Positions 50,080 through 61,523 of a DNA stretch of 64,000 bases are shown in pieces. The position numbers and the translations under genes are program-made. The DNA comes from Adineta ricciae (Eukaryota > Rotifera > Eurotatoria > Adinetida > Adinetidae): the NCBI GenBank assembly GCA_905250025.1, contig CAJNOJ010000116.1, positions 1 to 64,000 of the forward strand. Direction: 5' to 3'. The notes under the pieces were generated by a model. The model was not told where the DNA came from, searched no databases, and saw only the letters and a list, made by a program, of their open reading frames with translations. Position 1 is the stretch's first letter. The number at the start of each line of letters is the position of its first letter.

Positions 50080-51485
50080 ATGATATTAAATCTAATATCG
50101 ATCACTGTCTACCTTCTAATTAAGTTCTACTCTTTCGGAGTTACAGCAGATACATGTGATACTTACCGACATCCACGCTATGGTTTCGGCCAGTGTATCG
50201 ATCGAAATCAATGTCCATATTCGTTGTATGAATCCGGTCTGTGTGAATCTTATTCTTCCAATATGCAATGCTGCTTTTCATTACGTAACACGACGAATGA
50301 AGAGTTCCGTGCTGTTTGGATTGCTACCGTAGATAACATTGATTGGCCATCGTCGAAAACAGCTCCACCCGATCAACAACGAGCAGAATTGATCAATATT
50401 CTGAATACTGTTCAACTTCTCAATATGAATGTTGTCATTTTCCATGTAAATCTTCCTAAAATGTACCCTCCAGTAATGCGATATAACTGACAGTTCTATT
50501 TGCATTATAGGTTCGTCCTGCCGGCGATGCTCTCTATGCATCTACACTTGAACCGTGGAGTTTCTACTTGACCGGTGCTCAAGGTGTTCCACCTTCACCG
50601 TTCTGGGATCCATTAGCATTCATCATTACCGAAGCACACAAACGAAACATCGAAGTTCATGCTTGGCTCAATCCATATCGGGCACGTATGACCGGTGCTA
50701 CCTATGAATTGGCACCAACTAATATGGCGAAACGTTTTCCACAATACGCTTATCCTTATGCGACAAATATCTGGATGGACCCTGGAGCAACAGAAGTTCA
50801 ACAGTTTATTGTTAACGTAACGGAAGACATAGTTCGACGATATGCTGTCGATGGCATTCACATCGATGATTACTTTTATCCATACAGCGATGGCACTGAG
50901 TTTCCAGATAATGTCACATATGCTGCTTATCAAGCACAAGGTGGTACTCTGGACAAAGCTGACTGGCGTCGTTCAAATGTGAATACACTCATACAAACGA
51001 TGTATACGAGAATGCATGTCGCCCGACCAAAGATAAAATTCGGTATTTCACCGTTCGGAATCTGGAAGAGTGGTGTACCGGCTGGTATAAGTGGTCTTTC
51101 ATCATATGATAGTTTATATTGTGATAGTCGAATGTGGTTAGAGCAAGGACTAGTTGATTATATGACACCACAACTATACTGGCAGATCGATCCCCCAGCT
51201 CAATCGTATCCAGTCTTACTTAATTGGTGGGTCGAACAATCAGCGAAAGGTCGTCACGTCTATCCTGGCAACGCACTTTATCGAACAGTTCCAAATGTTT
51301 CCAATTGGCCAATCAATGAAATCATTCGACAAATAGATATAACTCGTTCCATGCGTGATCAACTCGCACTTGGCAATGTGTTCTTTTCGTTAAGTCAAAT
51401 TATGCAAAATCTGAAAGGCATTCAAAATGTACTTGCCGTATTGTATGAACAAAAAGCAAATGTTCCTAAAATGCCTTGGTTATAA
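50080..51485 (+). CDS. Secreted GHL10-type glycoside hydrolase, copy 1
   Basis: Two exons (50080-50445 and 50511-51485) give 446 aa. A signal peptide precedes a six-Cys module (CDTYRHPRYGFGQC ... NQCP ... GLC ... QCC), similar in spacing to clip-like Cys-rich domains. The rest matches the bacterial glycosyl-hydrolase-like family GHL10 (DUF187, YngK-type): EFRAVWIATVDNIDWPS, VRPAGDALYAS, VHAWLNPYRAR, the acidic VDGIHIDDYFYPYSDG, ADWRRSNVN, and KFGISPFGIWKSG. Members are presumed to act on bacterial or extracellular polysaccharides; the exact substrate is unknown. The hydrolase portion is of bacterial type, so horizontal acquisition followed by gain of an intron and a Cys-rich module is inferred. 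It is followed by a tandem copy 430 bp downstream. Confidence 0.88.
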
Positions 51486-51916
51486 AAAATATAGAGCAAC
51501 TTTTTCCATTAAGTGTATTACATCTCTTTTGTCTTTATAATCACGTTCAGCATTATATAACGCGTACTCGTATTTCACCGCATCATCGATGAGGGACAAG
51601 CACAGGAAAATTTTCAAGCGATTTAAATCCATTTACAAAAGTGGGCCCATTGAAAGTTATTAGGTTTTCGACGGTATCGATTACAGAGTTTTTTTCTATG
51701 CATTAATGATAAATCACCATATGTCGCTGTTGAATGTATAGGATACAGATTAAAGAAGGACTAATCCTTGACAGAAGAAATAACATTTTCGGTTTTTCTC
51801 TATGCTGATTGAAGAAAAAATGCGTAATACCCGTATTAGATAAAAAGAAACAGCAACGACTATAGCGAGTATCATATTGAAATTACTTTACTTTCGATTT
51901 TTCATTTCTTTTAATA
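51486..51916. other. Spacer between the two GHL10 copies
   Basis: A 431-bp AT-rich spacer. It shows no clear similarity to the region upstream of copy 1, so the promoters appear to have diverged. Confidence 0.55.
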
Positions 51917-53317
51917 ATGAGTGCAACTTGGGTAACACTTACTTTGTACTTTATGATCACTTATCTAGCATGTGAAGTACGAGGGGACACGTGCGACACA
52001 TACAATCATCCACAATATGGTATCGGCCAATGTACTGAGCAAAGTCAATGTCCGAATGAACTGTATTTAACTGGTTTATGTGAATCACAACCGACTAATA
52101 TTCAATGCTGTTTTTCATCAGAAACACGTCATGAAGAATTTCGAGCTATTTGGATAGCAACTGTGAATAATATCGACTGGCCATCGTCGAAAACAGCTAC
52201 ACCAGCTGCACAACAGGCCGAATTGATCAATATTCTGAATACAGTACAACGACTAAATATGAATGCTGTCATCTTCCAAGTAATATTATAATGATTTCTC
52301 ATAGAGTGTATTTACTTTTCTTCTTAATTTCGATCATCATAGGTTCGTCCGGCTGGAGATGCTCTCTATGCATCTACACTTGAACCGTGGAGTTTCTACT
52401 TGACCGGTACACATGGCGCTGCACCTACGCCGTTCTGGGATCCACTAGCATTCATCACTACCGAAGCACACAAACGAAACATTGAAGTTCATGCTTGGCT
52501 TAACCCATATCGGGCACGTATGACCGGTGCTACCTATGAATTAGCTTCGAACCATATGGGCAAAATTTTTTCAAAATATGCGTATCCATATGCAAATCAC
52601 ATATGGATGGATCCAGGTTCAGTCGAAGTTCAACAATTTACAGTAAACGTTACCGAAGATATAGTTCGACGATATGCTGTCGATGGCATTCACATCGATG
52701 ATTACTTTTATCCATACAGTGATGGCACTGAGTTTCCAGATGATGCCACATATGCTGCTTATCAAGCACAAGGTGGTACTCTGGACAAAGCTGACTGGCG
52801 TCGTTCAAACGTGAATACACTCATACAAACAATGTACACGAGAATGCATGTCGTCCGACCAAAGATAAAATTCGGTATTTCACCGTTCGGAATCTGGAAG
52901 AGTGGTGTACCAGCTGGTATAAGTGGTCTTTCATCATATGATAGTTTATATTGTGATAGTCGAATGTGGTTAGAACAAGGACTAGTTGATTATATGGCGC
53001 CCCAGTTATACTGGCAGATCGATCCCCCAGCTCAATCGTATCCAGTTTTGCTCGATTGGTGGATAAAACAATCGGCGAAAGGTCGTCATGTCTACGCCGG
53101 AAACGCTGCCTATAAGATGGCTCAAGGTTCTAATCAATGGCAAGTGAGTGAAATCGCCCGTCAAATCAATGTGACTCGTTCCATGCGTGACCGATTCGCC
53201 CTGGGTAATATTTATTTTTCTACTAAAGAAATCATGAACAACGTCAAAGGTATTCAAACAGTACTTGCTGACTATTACAAACAAAAAGCTACTATCCCGA
53301 AAATGCCCTGGCTTTAG
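51917..53317 (+). CDS. Secreted GHL10-type glycoside hydrolase, copy 2
   Basis: Two exons (51917-52279 and 52343-53317) give 445 aa. It has the same architecture as copy 1: signal peptide, six-Cys module (CDTYNHPQYGIGQC ... QCP ... GLC ... QCC), then the GHL10 domain with VDGIHIDDYFYPYSDG and KFGISPFGIWKSG. The intron sits at the identical codon position, between IFQ and VRPAGD. The protein is intact, and all motifs shared by the family are kept. Both signal peptides differ in sequence. The central part of the gene is almost identical to copy 1, while both ends are clearly diverged. Both copies are probably secreted hydrolases with related substrates, perhaps in digestion or defence; that is inference. 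Confidence 0.88.
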
Positions 53318-53360
53318 TGTAATCGAAGCATATAATTTTTTTTAGAAAGACTTATGAATC

Positions 53361-53366
53361 AATAAA
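53361..53366 (+). terminator. Candidate polyadenylation signal of GHL10 copy 2
   Basis: AATAAA about 44 nt after the stop codon of the second hydrolase. Confidence 0.55.
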
Positions 53367-54462
53367 AGCGTAAGATCTCATATTACATTCCTACAATTAT
53401 TAGTTCGAGATTAATTTTTAACTCACATAGAACGAAGGTGTGAATGAGGGTCAATGAAATCAATTAAAAATCCTATTTACAGCTGTTGCATCTATGCACT
53501 TTTAATAGAATCTTTGTCGAAGCATTGATGGAGCTACAAAGAAATGGATACTGTTCATCAAACACCCATTTGTCCGCTGTATAGTTTTCTTAAACTGTGT
53601 ATGAAATCATCTTTTATTCTCTTGTTGACGAGCGCCACCTTCTCATTCATCCTCTATGCAGAGAAAAGGGCATTTTACAATAATGGCGAACCACAGAACG
53701 CGACGTCAGATGAATGTATCTTATCTAAATTCTCTCACTCGATCATATAAATAAAAAAAACAATAGTCCAATTATCTAAGTTTTGCTGTTCGAAGACTAC
53801 AAAAATAATCTAAGCATTTATTTCATTAGTTTATCCGGTAGAAGATTTGGATGAAATAACAATATAGTCAGAATAATATTCAATGAAGACATTTATATTC
53901 TTTTCTCTCTGATTATTCGTGTCTATAAACAACGCTCTTTGTTTTTCATTTTTATAATGGACTCAATAAGGTTTTTTTTTCTCCATTTACTTCATTGTTT
54001 TCCTAGCTTAAAATATACAAAAATGGTCTGTGCGATAAGTTTCTCTTCGACACAACGTAAGTACATGCACATAACCAAAGCATCTTCTTGTTCTTCTATG
54101 AACTTCGATGAAAACAAAAGCTTGAAAATGACGTTGAAATTTCCCTTAGGTCACTTGAATATTGCATGTCGACTGCGAATGAAATATTATTCTTTTATCG
54201 ACATCTTTTCGAGAAAAAAAACGACAACATAACTATCAATAACATGTCAATATTTAACGACCATTCTATCCTGAGCGAGAAGGTGACGCATATAATTCTT
54301 TTTCCTTTCCTTCTTCCCTATCCGATATCAGCTTAAATCATGACTACTTCTTCTTGGACTTGTAAAACAGCGATTCTTTACTACTACACTTGCGATTACT
54401 TTTGTATGTCGACAGATGGTAAATAATAATTATGTTCTCTCTTTCAGATTCTTTACCGTGCT

Positions 54463-54468
54463 ATGTAG
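54463..54468 (+). promoter_or_regulatory. Start-stop upstream ORF in the MGAT4 leader
   Basis: ATGTAG, an initiation codon directly followed by a stop, lies 5 nt before the MGAT4 ATG (54474) and downstream of the leader acceptor, so it would remain in the mature 5' UTR. Start-stop elements are known in other eukaryotes to stall ribosomes and lower downstream translation. Confidence 0.5.
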
Positions 54469-54473
54469 CACAT

Positions 54474-56969
54474 ATGAGATGGACCCAGCGATACGGTGTT
54501 GTGGCAGTGGCCATTGTTGTTGTGATCGCATTAATCGTAGTTCTCCAACAAAAACGTAAGTACATCACTATCATCTTCCTTTATATCTCTGTCGATATTT
54601 CCATCTAGAACATTATGAAGAACACACGCGTCAAACAATTGAATCATTACAGAATCGTATTGATTATGTCTCACGTTTAAATGATGAACATCTACTAGAA
54701 TTGTCTTCGATCAAACAACAAAACATTCGTCTAATTCGTTCTTTGAATACGATCAAATCCTGTCATCGTCGGGCAAACAGTTCATCTCTAAACTTGAATT
54801 CTAACAGTACAATCACAGATGACACACTCAATGATAACAATGTCGATTCGTTAAAGAATGGTTTTCATTTGCCACCAAGTTTTAGTTATTTATCGCATCT
54901 TCAAGGCAAGTATGATATGTTGTCACCAGCATTTCGTCGTCAGACAGCGAGTCGAAAGTATTTACGAGCTAATGTGTCGTTCATCATCGGTATCCCAACT
55001 GTGAAACGAGATAAACAGTCATATTTAATCGAAACAATCAAGTCTTTGCTCGATAATTTGAACAATGATGATATGGAACGTTTATTAATTGTTATCTTCA
55101 TTGCCGAACCGTTCGATATCGGATATGTTCGAACAACAGCACAACAAATCGAAAAACTTTACAATAAATATATTGAAAATGGTTTAATTGAAATTATCAG
55201 TCCTCCTATCGAGTTCTATCCTGATTTCGAAACATTGAAATTGAGTTTAAATGATGATAAACAACGCGTGAAATGGCGCACGAAACAAAATTATGATTTC
55301 ACCTATTTAATGATGTATTCCGCAGTTCGAGGCAAATATTACATACAATTAGAAGACGATGTCGTCACTAAACCGGGATACATTCAAATCATTGAAGGCT
55401 TTATCAATAAACAAAAAAGTCAAGATTGGTTTATGTTAGAATTTTCAAGTTTAGGTAATTATGTGTTTCACCGTGCTTGTTTTTTGACTAAGAAAGGTCG
55501 ATATAATATGAAAGGTGACTCTCACAGGAATTCGAGTGATATTAAATTAGAAGATCAATGATAATTAGTCACGAAAGAAATAGTACAATTAGGAGGAAAA
55601 CTGTGCGTCTAATACAATTCAGAATGTTTGCTTTTTACAAAGATATTTTTCTCGAACAAGTGCCGTTATGACTTGAGTGTGATTAACAATTTAATATCTG
55701 ACGTTCACTAGACTATAAATCATTTTTATTACTGCTTTCTATGTGATTAGCGAACTATTTACACCCTTAACATAACACGTTCATATAACATTGGTTTGCT
55801 TTCTTGTTACAAGATTATACTCTATTTGAATAGGAGACATTCTAATGTGTAATTTGATGGTTTTGAGATTAGCGATAGGCTTGAGTTCGATTTAAATGGT
55901 TTGCAGATGTTTGACAATGTGGATGATTTATTTTTCAAGGTTTTATCGGCAAAATGTTTCACGCTGCTGAGCTTAATGCACTCGTCAATTTCTTCCTGAT
56001 GTTTTCCGCTGATAAACCAATTGATTGGTTGCTTGAATAGTAAGTAATTACAGTTGTACTTCCGCCTCTTATCGTTGTTCTTCTTTAGTTATCAAGACAC
56101 GAAATACTGTTCGTTTGGTGTAGATGTTCAATCGTGCACCCGAACGAAAGGTTTACATCGCTTCCGTTTTCGCCCGTCTCTTTTTCAACATATTGGAATA
56201 TACTCCTCGTTAAAAGGCAAAATACAGAAGCTCAAAGACAAAGATTTCGGTAAAAATGTCAAGTTATTCAAGTCACATCAGAATCCACCAGTCTCATCGA
56301 TTGCATCATCATTAAAAAACTACGAAAAACATACATTAGCTAGTTGCTACGCAGGACAGAACTTCTTTTGGGCCTTACAACCGAAAAAAGATGATACAAT
56401 CGTGTTTAAATACGATCCTCCCATCGCCCTCTCACGGTAATAGAGAAAACTTCATATGCGAACAAGATTAGAACATTGTTTTTCTTGTAGAGTTTATTTC
56501 AAGTCGGGTAATCCTGAACATCCAGGAGATAAATTTTTCAATACTACTGTCGATATACAACCTTACGTGCAACCGAAAGAGACACTACCGTATACGAAAG
56601 ATAACGATGGATTTCATACGGTAGCTAATTTCGCGCACGACACTGGAATTGCTGAAGCATCAGTTGATAAAGCATTCGGACCAATCTCTACTATTCGTTT
56701 GAAAATTCACTCGAAATCGGATGCGTGGGTGATTTTGAATGAGGTATGATATATACATATTGTTCTTTTCGCAGAAATTTTACATAATCGGTGTGAAGGT
56801 CGAGTATGACAACGTCTGAGCTCATAAAACAATAAAAGATTTGAAAGTACATTGAGAAGAGAAAGATAATGAAGTCGTATAATGAAAAATGAATCATCAC
56901 GAAAAATGTATAGTTGGCAATCCGTTGACTATGTTTTTATTTTAGATTCTTATTGAACCATTGAAATAA
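54474..56969 (+). CDS. MGAT4: MGAT4-type beta-1,4-N-acetylglucosaminyltransferase (GnT-IV)
   Basis: Six exons (54474-54555, 54609-55454, 55940-56039, 56089-56436, 56491-56743, 56946-56969) give 550 aa, close to human MGAT4A (535). It is a type II Golgi protein: a short cytosolic tail, a TM helix ([16 protein letters not shown]), a coiled stalk, then the GT54 domain. Diagnostic blocks are [36 protein letters not shown], the acidic [47 protein letters not shown], and [15 protein letters not shown]. GnT-IV adds the beta-1,4-GlcNAc branch to the alpha-1,3 mannose arm of complex N-glycans. The final exon encodes only ILIEPLK and stop, matching the short C-terminal end of vertebrate MGAT4A. An AATAAA (56965-56970) overlaps the stop codon. 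Confidence 0.93.
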
Positions 56970-57543
56970 AGAAAAGCCAAAGTGTCTTCATGTCATGTCC
57001 GATTTACCCGATTAATGCTTTCGACCAGTGATGCCCTTACAATACTCAATCCAATAATACGTACAATGAGAATTTTAGTCATTCTCTATATTTTCTTGAG
57101 GAAAATAATATGTGCTGCATGTCTCTAGTCATATATATTTGCGTAACCATTGAGTACAATCGATGAAGTTTGTTTTTGTTGTTGTTTTTTGCTCTCTTCC
57201 TCACAACCACTCTCTTAGTCCGTCATATTTATAAGCAAACATTGATTTATAACTTTTTTTTCTATCGTCTGTTATCATATTTCCCCTCCTTGTACCCGTA
57301 TACATCTATATACCCAATGAATGATACTCCAAACGAATATTAAGTTATATATATATATATATATATATACTCGATGAATGTTTTGTTTATTTGTTCGTTG
57401 ATTTGTTTTTTGTCATTGATTTTTTGTTACACTTTTTTCTTGTGTTTATTAAATTACTGAAATAACAAGGGGAAATATATGGTTCATGATTTTTCTACTC
57501 ATGTGTCGTTTATTGAAATAGATTGATATACATATCTCTCACA
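56970..57543. other. Intergenic region between MGAT4 and INTS7
   Basis: A 0.57-kb T-rich spacer containing an (AT)n run at about 57346-57368. An acceptor-like AG (57520-57521) lies 22 nt before the INTS7 ATG. No gene is seen. Confidence 0.55.
57346..57368. repeat. (AT)n microsatellite
   Basis: About eleven AT units in the MGAT4-INTS7 spacer. Confidence 0.85.
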
Positions 57544-60500
57544 ATGGATGTACTGTTGAATAATCAAACAACTAGTTATAGTGATGATCCGAATCGGTTA
57601 TGGGTTGATATTGATCGAGGTTTGTTTGTTTGTTTGTTTGAGTTTCTGTCTGTACGTGTATCTGACTTGTTGTCTATCTATTCTTGTCCAGGTATTCGTT
57701 CCAAAGAGCCTCAACGACAATTTGAAGCTATCTTAAAGATACCTAGTCTGTTTAATAAACAATCAACATCAACGACACTATATTCGGCAGCATTGATCCA
57801 GTTAGCGACGTTGTTTCAAGAAGGGTACATTCGATTCCTGAACAATCCATCATATTAAAACGAAAAGTCTCTTCTCGTTTTAGGAGTAATGAAATGCGCT
57901 TAAATGTAACCAAAGTTCTCGATCGAGTGGCAAATCGATTTCATAAATCTGCGATGTTAGACGATCCTATCAAGTTAATCTATTCGGTGATGCACAGTAA
58001 TGATTGCATTGCTCGTGCATTAACATTAAGGTAGATCGGCAGTTGTCAATATTGTAACTATTGTATGTTTATCTCGTACATAGAGCACTGGGGAAAATGG
58101 CTCATGTTTTAGCAGATGATGTCGAGGCTCATCTTCATATTGGCCATGCGCTCGATTCTAACGATGAAATGGAAATATTAGCTGCAGTGAGAGCAGCAAA
58201 AAAGTTTATTCCGTGCTCAAAGTATGTCCGTATGAATGAGGATATGTAAATATCGATTGATTTTAGAACATTTGCTATGTCTATCAGTACAAAACTTGTC
58301 TCATTGATCGAAGACGTAACAACACCGTTAACGATGAAATCTTGGCTGGTTCCCTTGTTTGAACAGATGACTCATGATGTTACTGTCTCAATGAAAGTGA
58401 GTTTTGTGCTGAAAACCAAATCATCGGTGCTCAGTATTGATTTCGACAGGGTCGTCAACTGTTAATATCACTGATATCCAATGATGCAACAGAAGAATTT
58501 CTTCAAATAGCTGTTCCAACATTAGCACACTTAGCTGTTAAAAGTCATATTGAAATTGGTGAAACAGTGCGTTGTCCTCAACTGATTTTTTTCTCGAACA
58601 ACTAGCTTTGACATTTTTGTATAGGTAACCTTTTTTCTTCAGTTTCTCAAACTAGAACCACGTCAAAGTTGCCGAAAATTAATCCTCTCTCATCTTGTTC
58701 CTATTGCTCGATGTGGATCTATTGTCTGGCTAGATTCTACAACTGAAGTATGAATCATCAATCTTCTTCTCTTCTAAGATTCAATTCACTTTCTAGGATC
58801 TCATTCAATATGCTAATAATAGTGATAACGATTACGTTCGCTTACAAGTTCTAAAAATCATCGAAGCATTGATCAACGGTGGTGGTTATATCTCTCCAAA
58901 ATGTGCGCCGGGTAGGATAAAATCCGAACTATTCTTAATAGAATGCAATTACCAATTAGATTTGAAAAAACTTCTTCAAATGTTTACCATACATAATAAT
59001 ATTGAACTTGCTTATCAATGCTGTTCGACAACACTTCGAATAGTTTTGAAATATCGAAATACCTCACATATATCATCCACTCGTTTGTTAACTTCAGATT
59101 CGTTTCTATATATATATGACTATTTATTCTTTAGCGTCTCAAAATAACGAATTATTTTCTTCGCAAGCTGTTCTTGACGATCTGACTGATTATCTCAATA
59201 CGACGTTAGCTGTTCTTCTAACTGAAGAAATACAATGCAATCATATCAAAGAACTACAAGTCTGCGATAAACTTTTCTCAATTGATCGAAAATATCTTCT
59301 CTGTCTCTCTAGGACACTCTCAATTTAATTGAACAGTTATCACGAGCCTACACCGATAGTGCACAAAATTTCATTCATCTGCTTTTCACCACACGTGGCA
59401 ATGTTGAAAGTAGAAGAACATATACAGAGAGAGAAACATCTTCAACGCGAGGGTTTTTTGGTATATAATTTTAGATCCTGAAATCTTAACGTACTTGACC
59501 AAATCCCTTGTTCGTTTATCTATCAATCATACAGAAATTATTACTAATCAAATTGTCGAATTACGTCGTTTGTTAGCACATACATCATTAAATGATGATG
59601 TTCGAGTAAGACTTTCCCTTTCAGTTCATGCATAGAAACATTTTGTTCGTCGATAAATAGTACAATCTACTTGCTTTATTTGTTCTTTCCAATCCCAGTG
59701 ATATGAACGAAATTCAAGAGCATATCAATCAGCTTTCGTTATGGAAATGCTTTCTACTTGCTCGTTGGTGTATTCGACATTGTTTATACAAACTAGCTAT
59801 TGAACTTTTACAACGATTGCTTACTCATGTTCATGTCTCAGCACATGTGATGTGGCTGGAAGCACTAATCGATATGTGTCGAGGAGAAGAACGATTACAA
59901 ATATTGATGAACTCGTCAAAAAACGACTTACAGATACTTTGTGATAGTCTAGCTGAAGCTGGTGCGTTCTATGAATCTAGTTTAATACAAATGCCTGTAC
60001 GTAGAATCTTGTCAGATGATCGCCCATGACTCATAATGAGAATCGTGTTTTTTCTTAGAGAAAATTGTCGTATGATGACGATGAACGTTCGAATGACACA
60101 CAATTTACATTTGAACGAGCCTATTGCAGTATTCGTTCATCGATTCTTCAGCATTTCTATGAACTTATCCATACTATCTATCAGTATGATCTAGGGATGG
60201 TTAGTTTTGAGTTGCTTGGCAAACGAATGGTTAGTTTCAAGCTTTTCACATTGAAAACCCATTCAACTTTCACATTTAGTTGACTATAATGGCCAAACGC
60301 TTTTCTACGATAAGTTCAAAGATCAACAACATTCAGCAACAGTTTTGTTCAGATAAAGACACGCAAACCATATGGTGTTTAACATTTAGTCGTTATCTCT
60401 GCGATATTATCTATGCTGTGATCGAGCGGATTATTCGACGCGTTCCGTATGATGAATTGCTCAAAGACAATCCTATGAAACCGATTAGTATTATTCTTTA

Positions 60501-60932
60501 GACTTGATAAAACTATTTGGTTCAACCGACTCAATGAAATGTCATGGCGAGATGGATTCACTGAACAAATGTTTATTCGCTTACAGCATGTTATCGAGTT
60601 TGTATGTACTCGACTACATGGGAAAAAGACAGCAAAGAAGAATGCAAATATCGACGAAGTAAATACACATAGATCTCATAGATCTGATCTATAGTTGGTC
60701 TTCTTTAGGAATTAGCTATTCTTCAGTATCTGGCAACTTCGTTGATATCCATCTCTCCAGCAATTCCACGAATGTTCTTCCAGAAACTACAGAAAAGCAA
60801 TACTAAAGTACGAAAATAATGACTTAGAAGGATTTTACTCTTTAAATTTTAAAAAAATAGTTGACAGCGGGTTCATCAAGTGAAAATCAAGATCGTTCAG
60901 CGCTTGAATCAAGTAACGCAATGTCGGATTGA
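57544..60932 (+). CDS. INTS7: Integrator complex subunit 7
   Basis: Seventeen exons join in phase to 818 aa; human INTS7 is about 962, and the shortening is mainly at the C-terminus. The helical-repeat N-terminus matches INTS7 block by block: WVDIDRGIRSKEPQRQFEAI, FKGxxRL-type start of the next helix (SNEMRLNVTKVLD), IYSVMHSNDCIARALTLRALG, HALDSNDEMEILAAVRAAK, RQLLISLISND, and, near the end, ISPAIPRMFFQKLQKSNTK, corresponding to the PLSFQRYFFQKLQS segment of the human protein. INTS7 is part of the nuclear Integrator complex that attenuates RNA polymerase II and processes snRNA 3' ends. Introns are mostly 45-70 nt. A 30-nt in-frame stretch (58912-58941) has GT/AG ends but is too short for a normal intron here and is kept as coding. 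Confidence 0.88.
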
Positions 60933-61523
60933 AGCATCTATTACCAATCTATTGATTTTTTATTAATCTAGGTTAATTTTTTGTAAATATACTAAGAAAC
61001 TAGAATAAAATCAAAACCAGACGTGGAATAAGCACGTACATTAAAGAAAAAAAGAAATGCTGATAAAATAAACATGAGTGTTAAATCAGTATTTTCAATC
61101 CAAAGTAAACCGATCGGGCCGTTGTGTAGATGTCGCTAGTTATCAAGTGTGTTATTTCTTAGAGGCATATGAACGAATGAGATTGTTGAATGTAGTGAAT
61201 CAATGAACAAAAAGGTCTATGACTCTACGACGTGTCTCATTTGGGAAGCAGTGAGTAATCAACGGACTGTGTATACGGTTTTCGGATGATGATAGATAGA
61301 GGAGAAGAACAAGAAAGAAGAAGAGAAATCGAACGAAGTAAAAGAATAAATCAATAGAAATAAGTATAACGGAGAAAAAAAAGAGAATAATAAATAGATC
61401 TATTATGCTTTATTAGAGTAGTGGCCTCTTTATCAATCTTGTTCCCTCTCTTAGGACGATGCAAATACGCGTCTAGTTTATATTTATTTATTTACTTATT
61501 GCCTTTGTATTTTAGATTTTGCG
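60933..61523. other. Intergenic region upstream of the neurobeachin gene
   Basis: A 0.59-kb spacer, purine-rich around 61290-61390. An acceptor-like TTTTAG (ending 61515) lies 8 nt before the next start codon. No gene is seen. Confidence 0.55.
61004..61009 (+). terminator. Candidate polyadenylation signal of INTS7
   Basis: AATAAA 72 nt after the INTS7 stop codon. Confidence 0.55.

Larger units (their letters stand above)
53318..54473. other. Intergenic region upstream of MGAT4
   Basis: A 1.15-kb AT-rich region. Small open frames at 53544-53750 and 53939-54232 contain hydrophobic stretches but no family signature or splice support. A strong acceptor (TCTCTCTTTCAG, ending 54447) 26 nt before the MGAT4 ATG indicates a 5' UTR intron or a spliced-leader acceptor. 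Confidence 0.55.

Noticed and set aside
53544..54232. Two short plus-strand hydrophobic frames upstream of MGAT4
   Set aside because: No signal-peptide logic, family match or splice context; probably AT-rich chance frames.
55455..55561. Continuation of the MGAT4 exon 2 frame to a stop at 55561
   Set aside because: The GTAATT donor at 55455 joined to 55940 restores the conserved LGFIGKMF block of MGAT4; the readthrough is intron sequence.
58912..58941. Possible 30-nt intron in INTS7
   Set aside because: It has GT and AG ends, but 30 nt is too short for introns of this genome, and the sequence is in frame without stops, so it is kept as coding.
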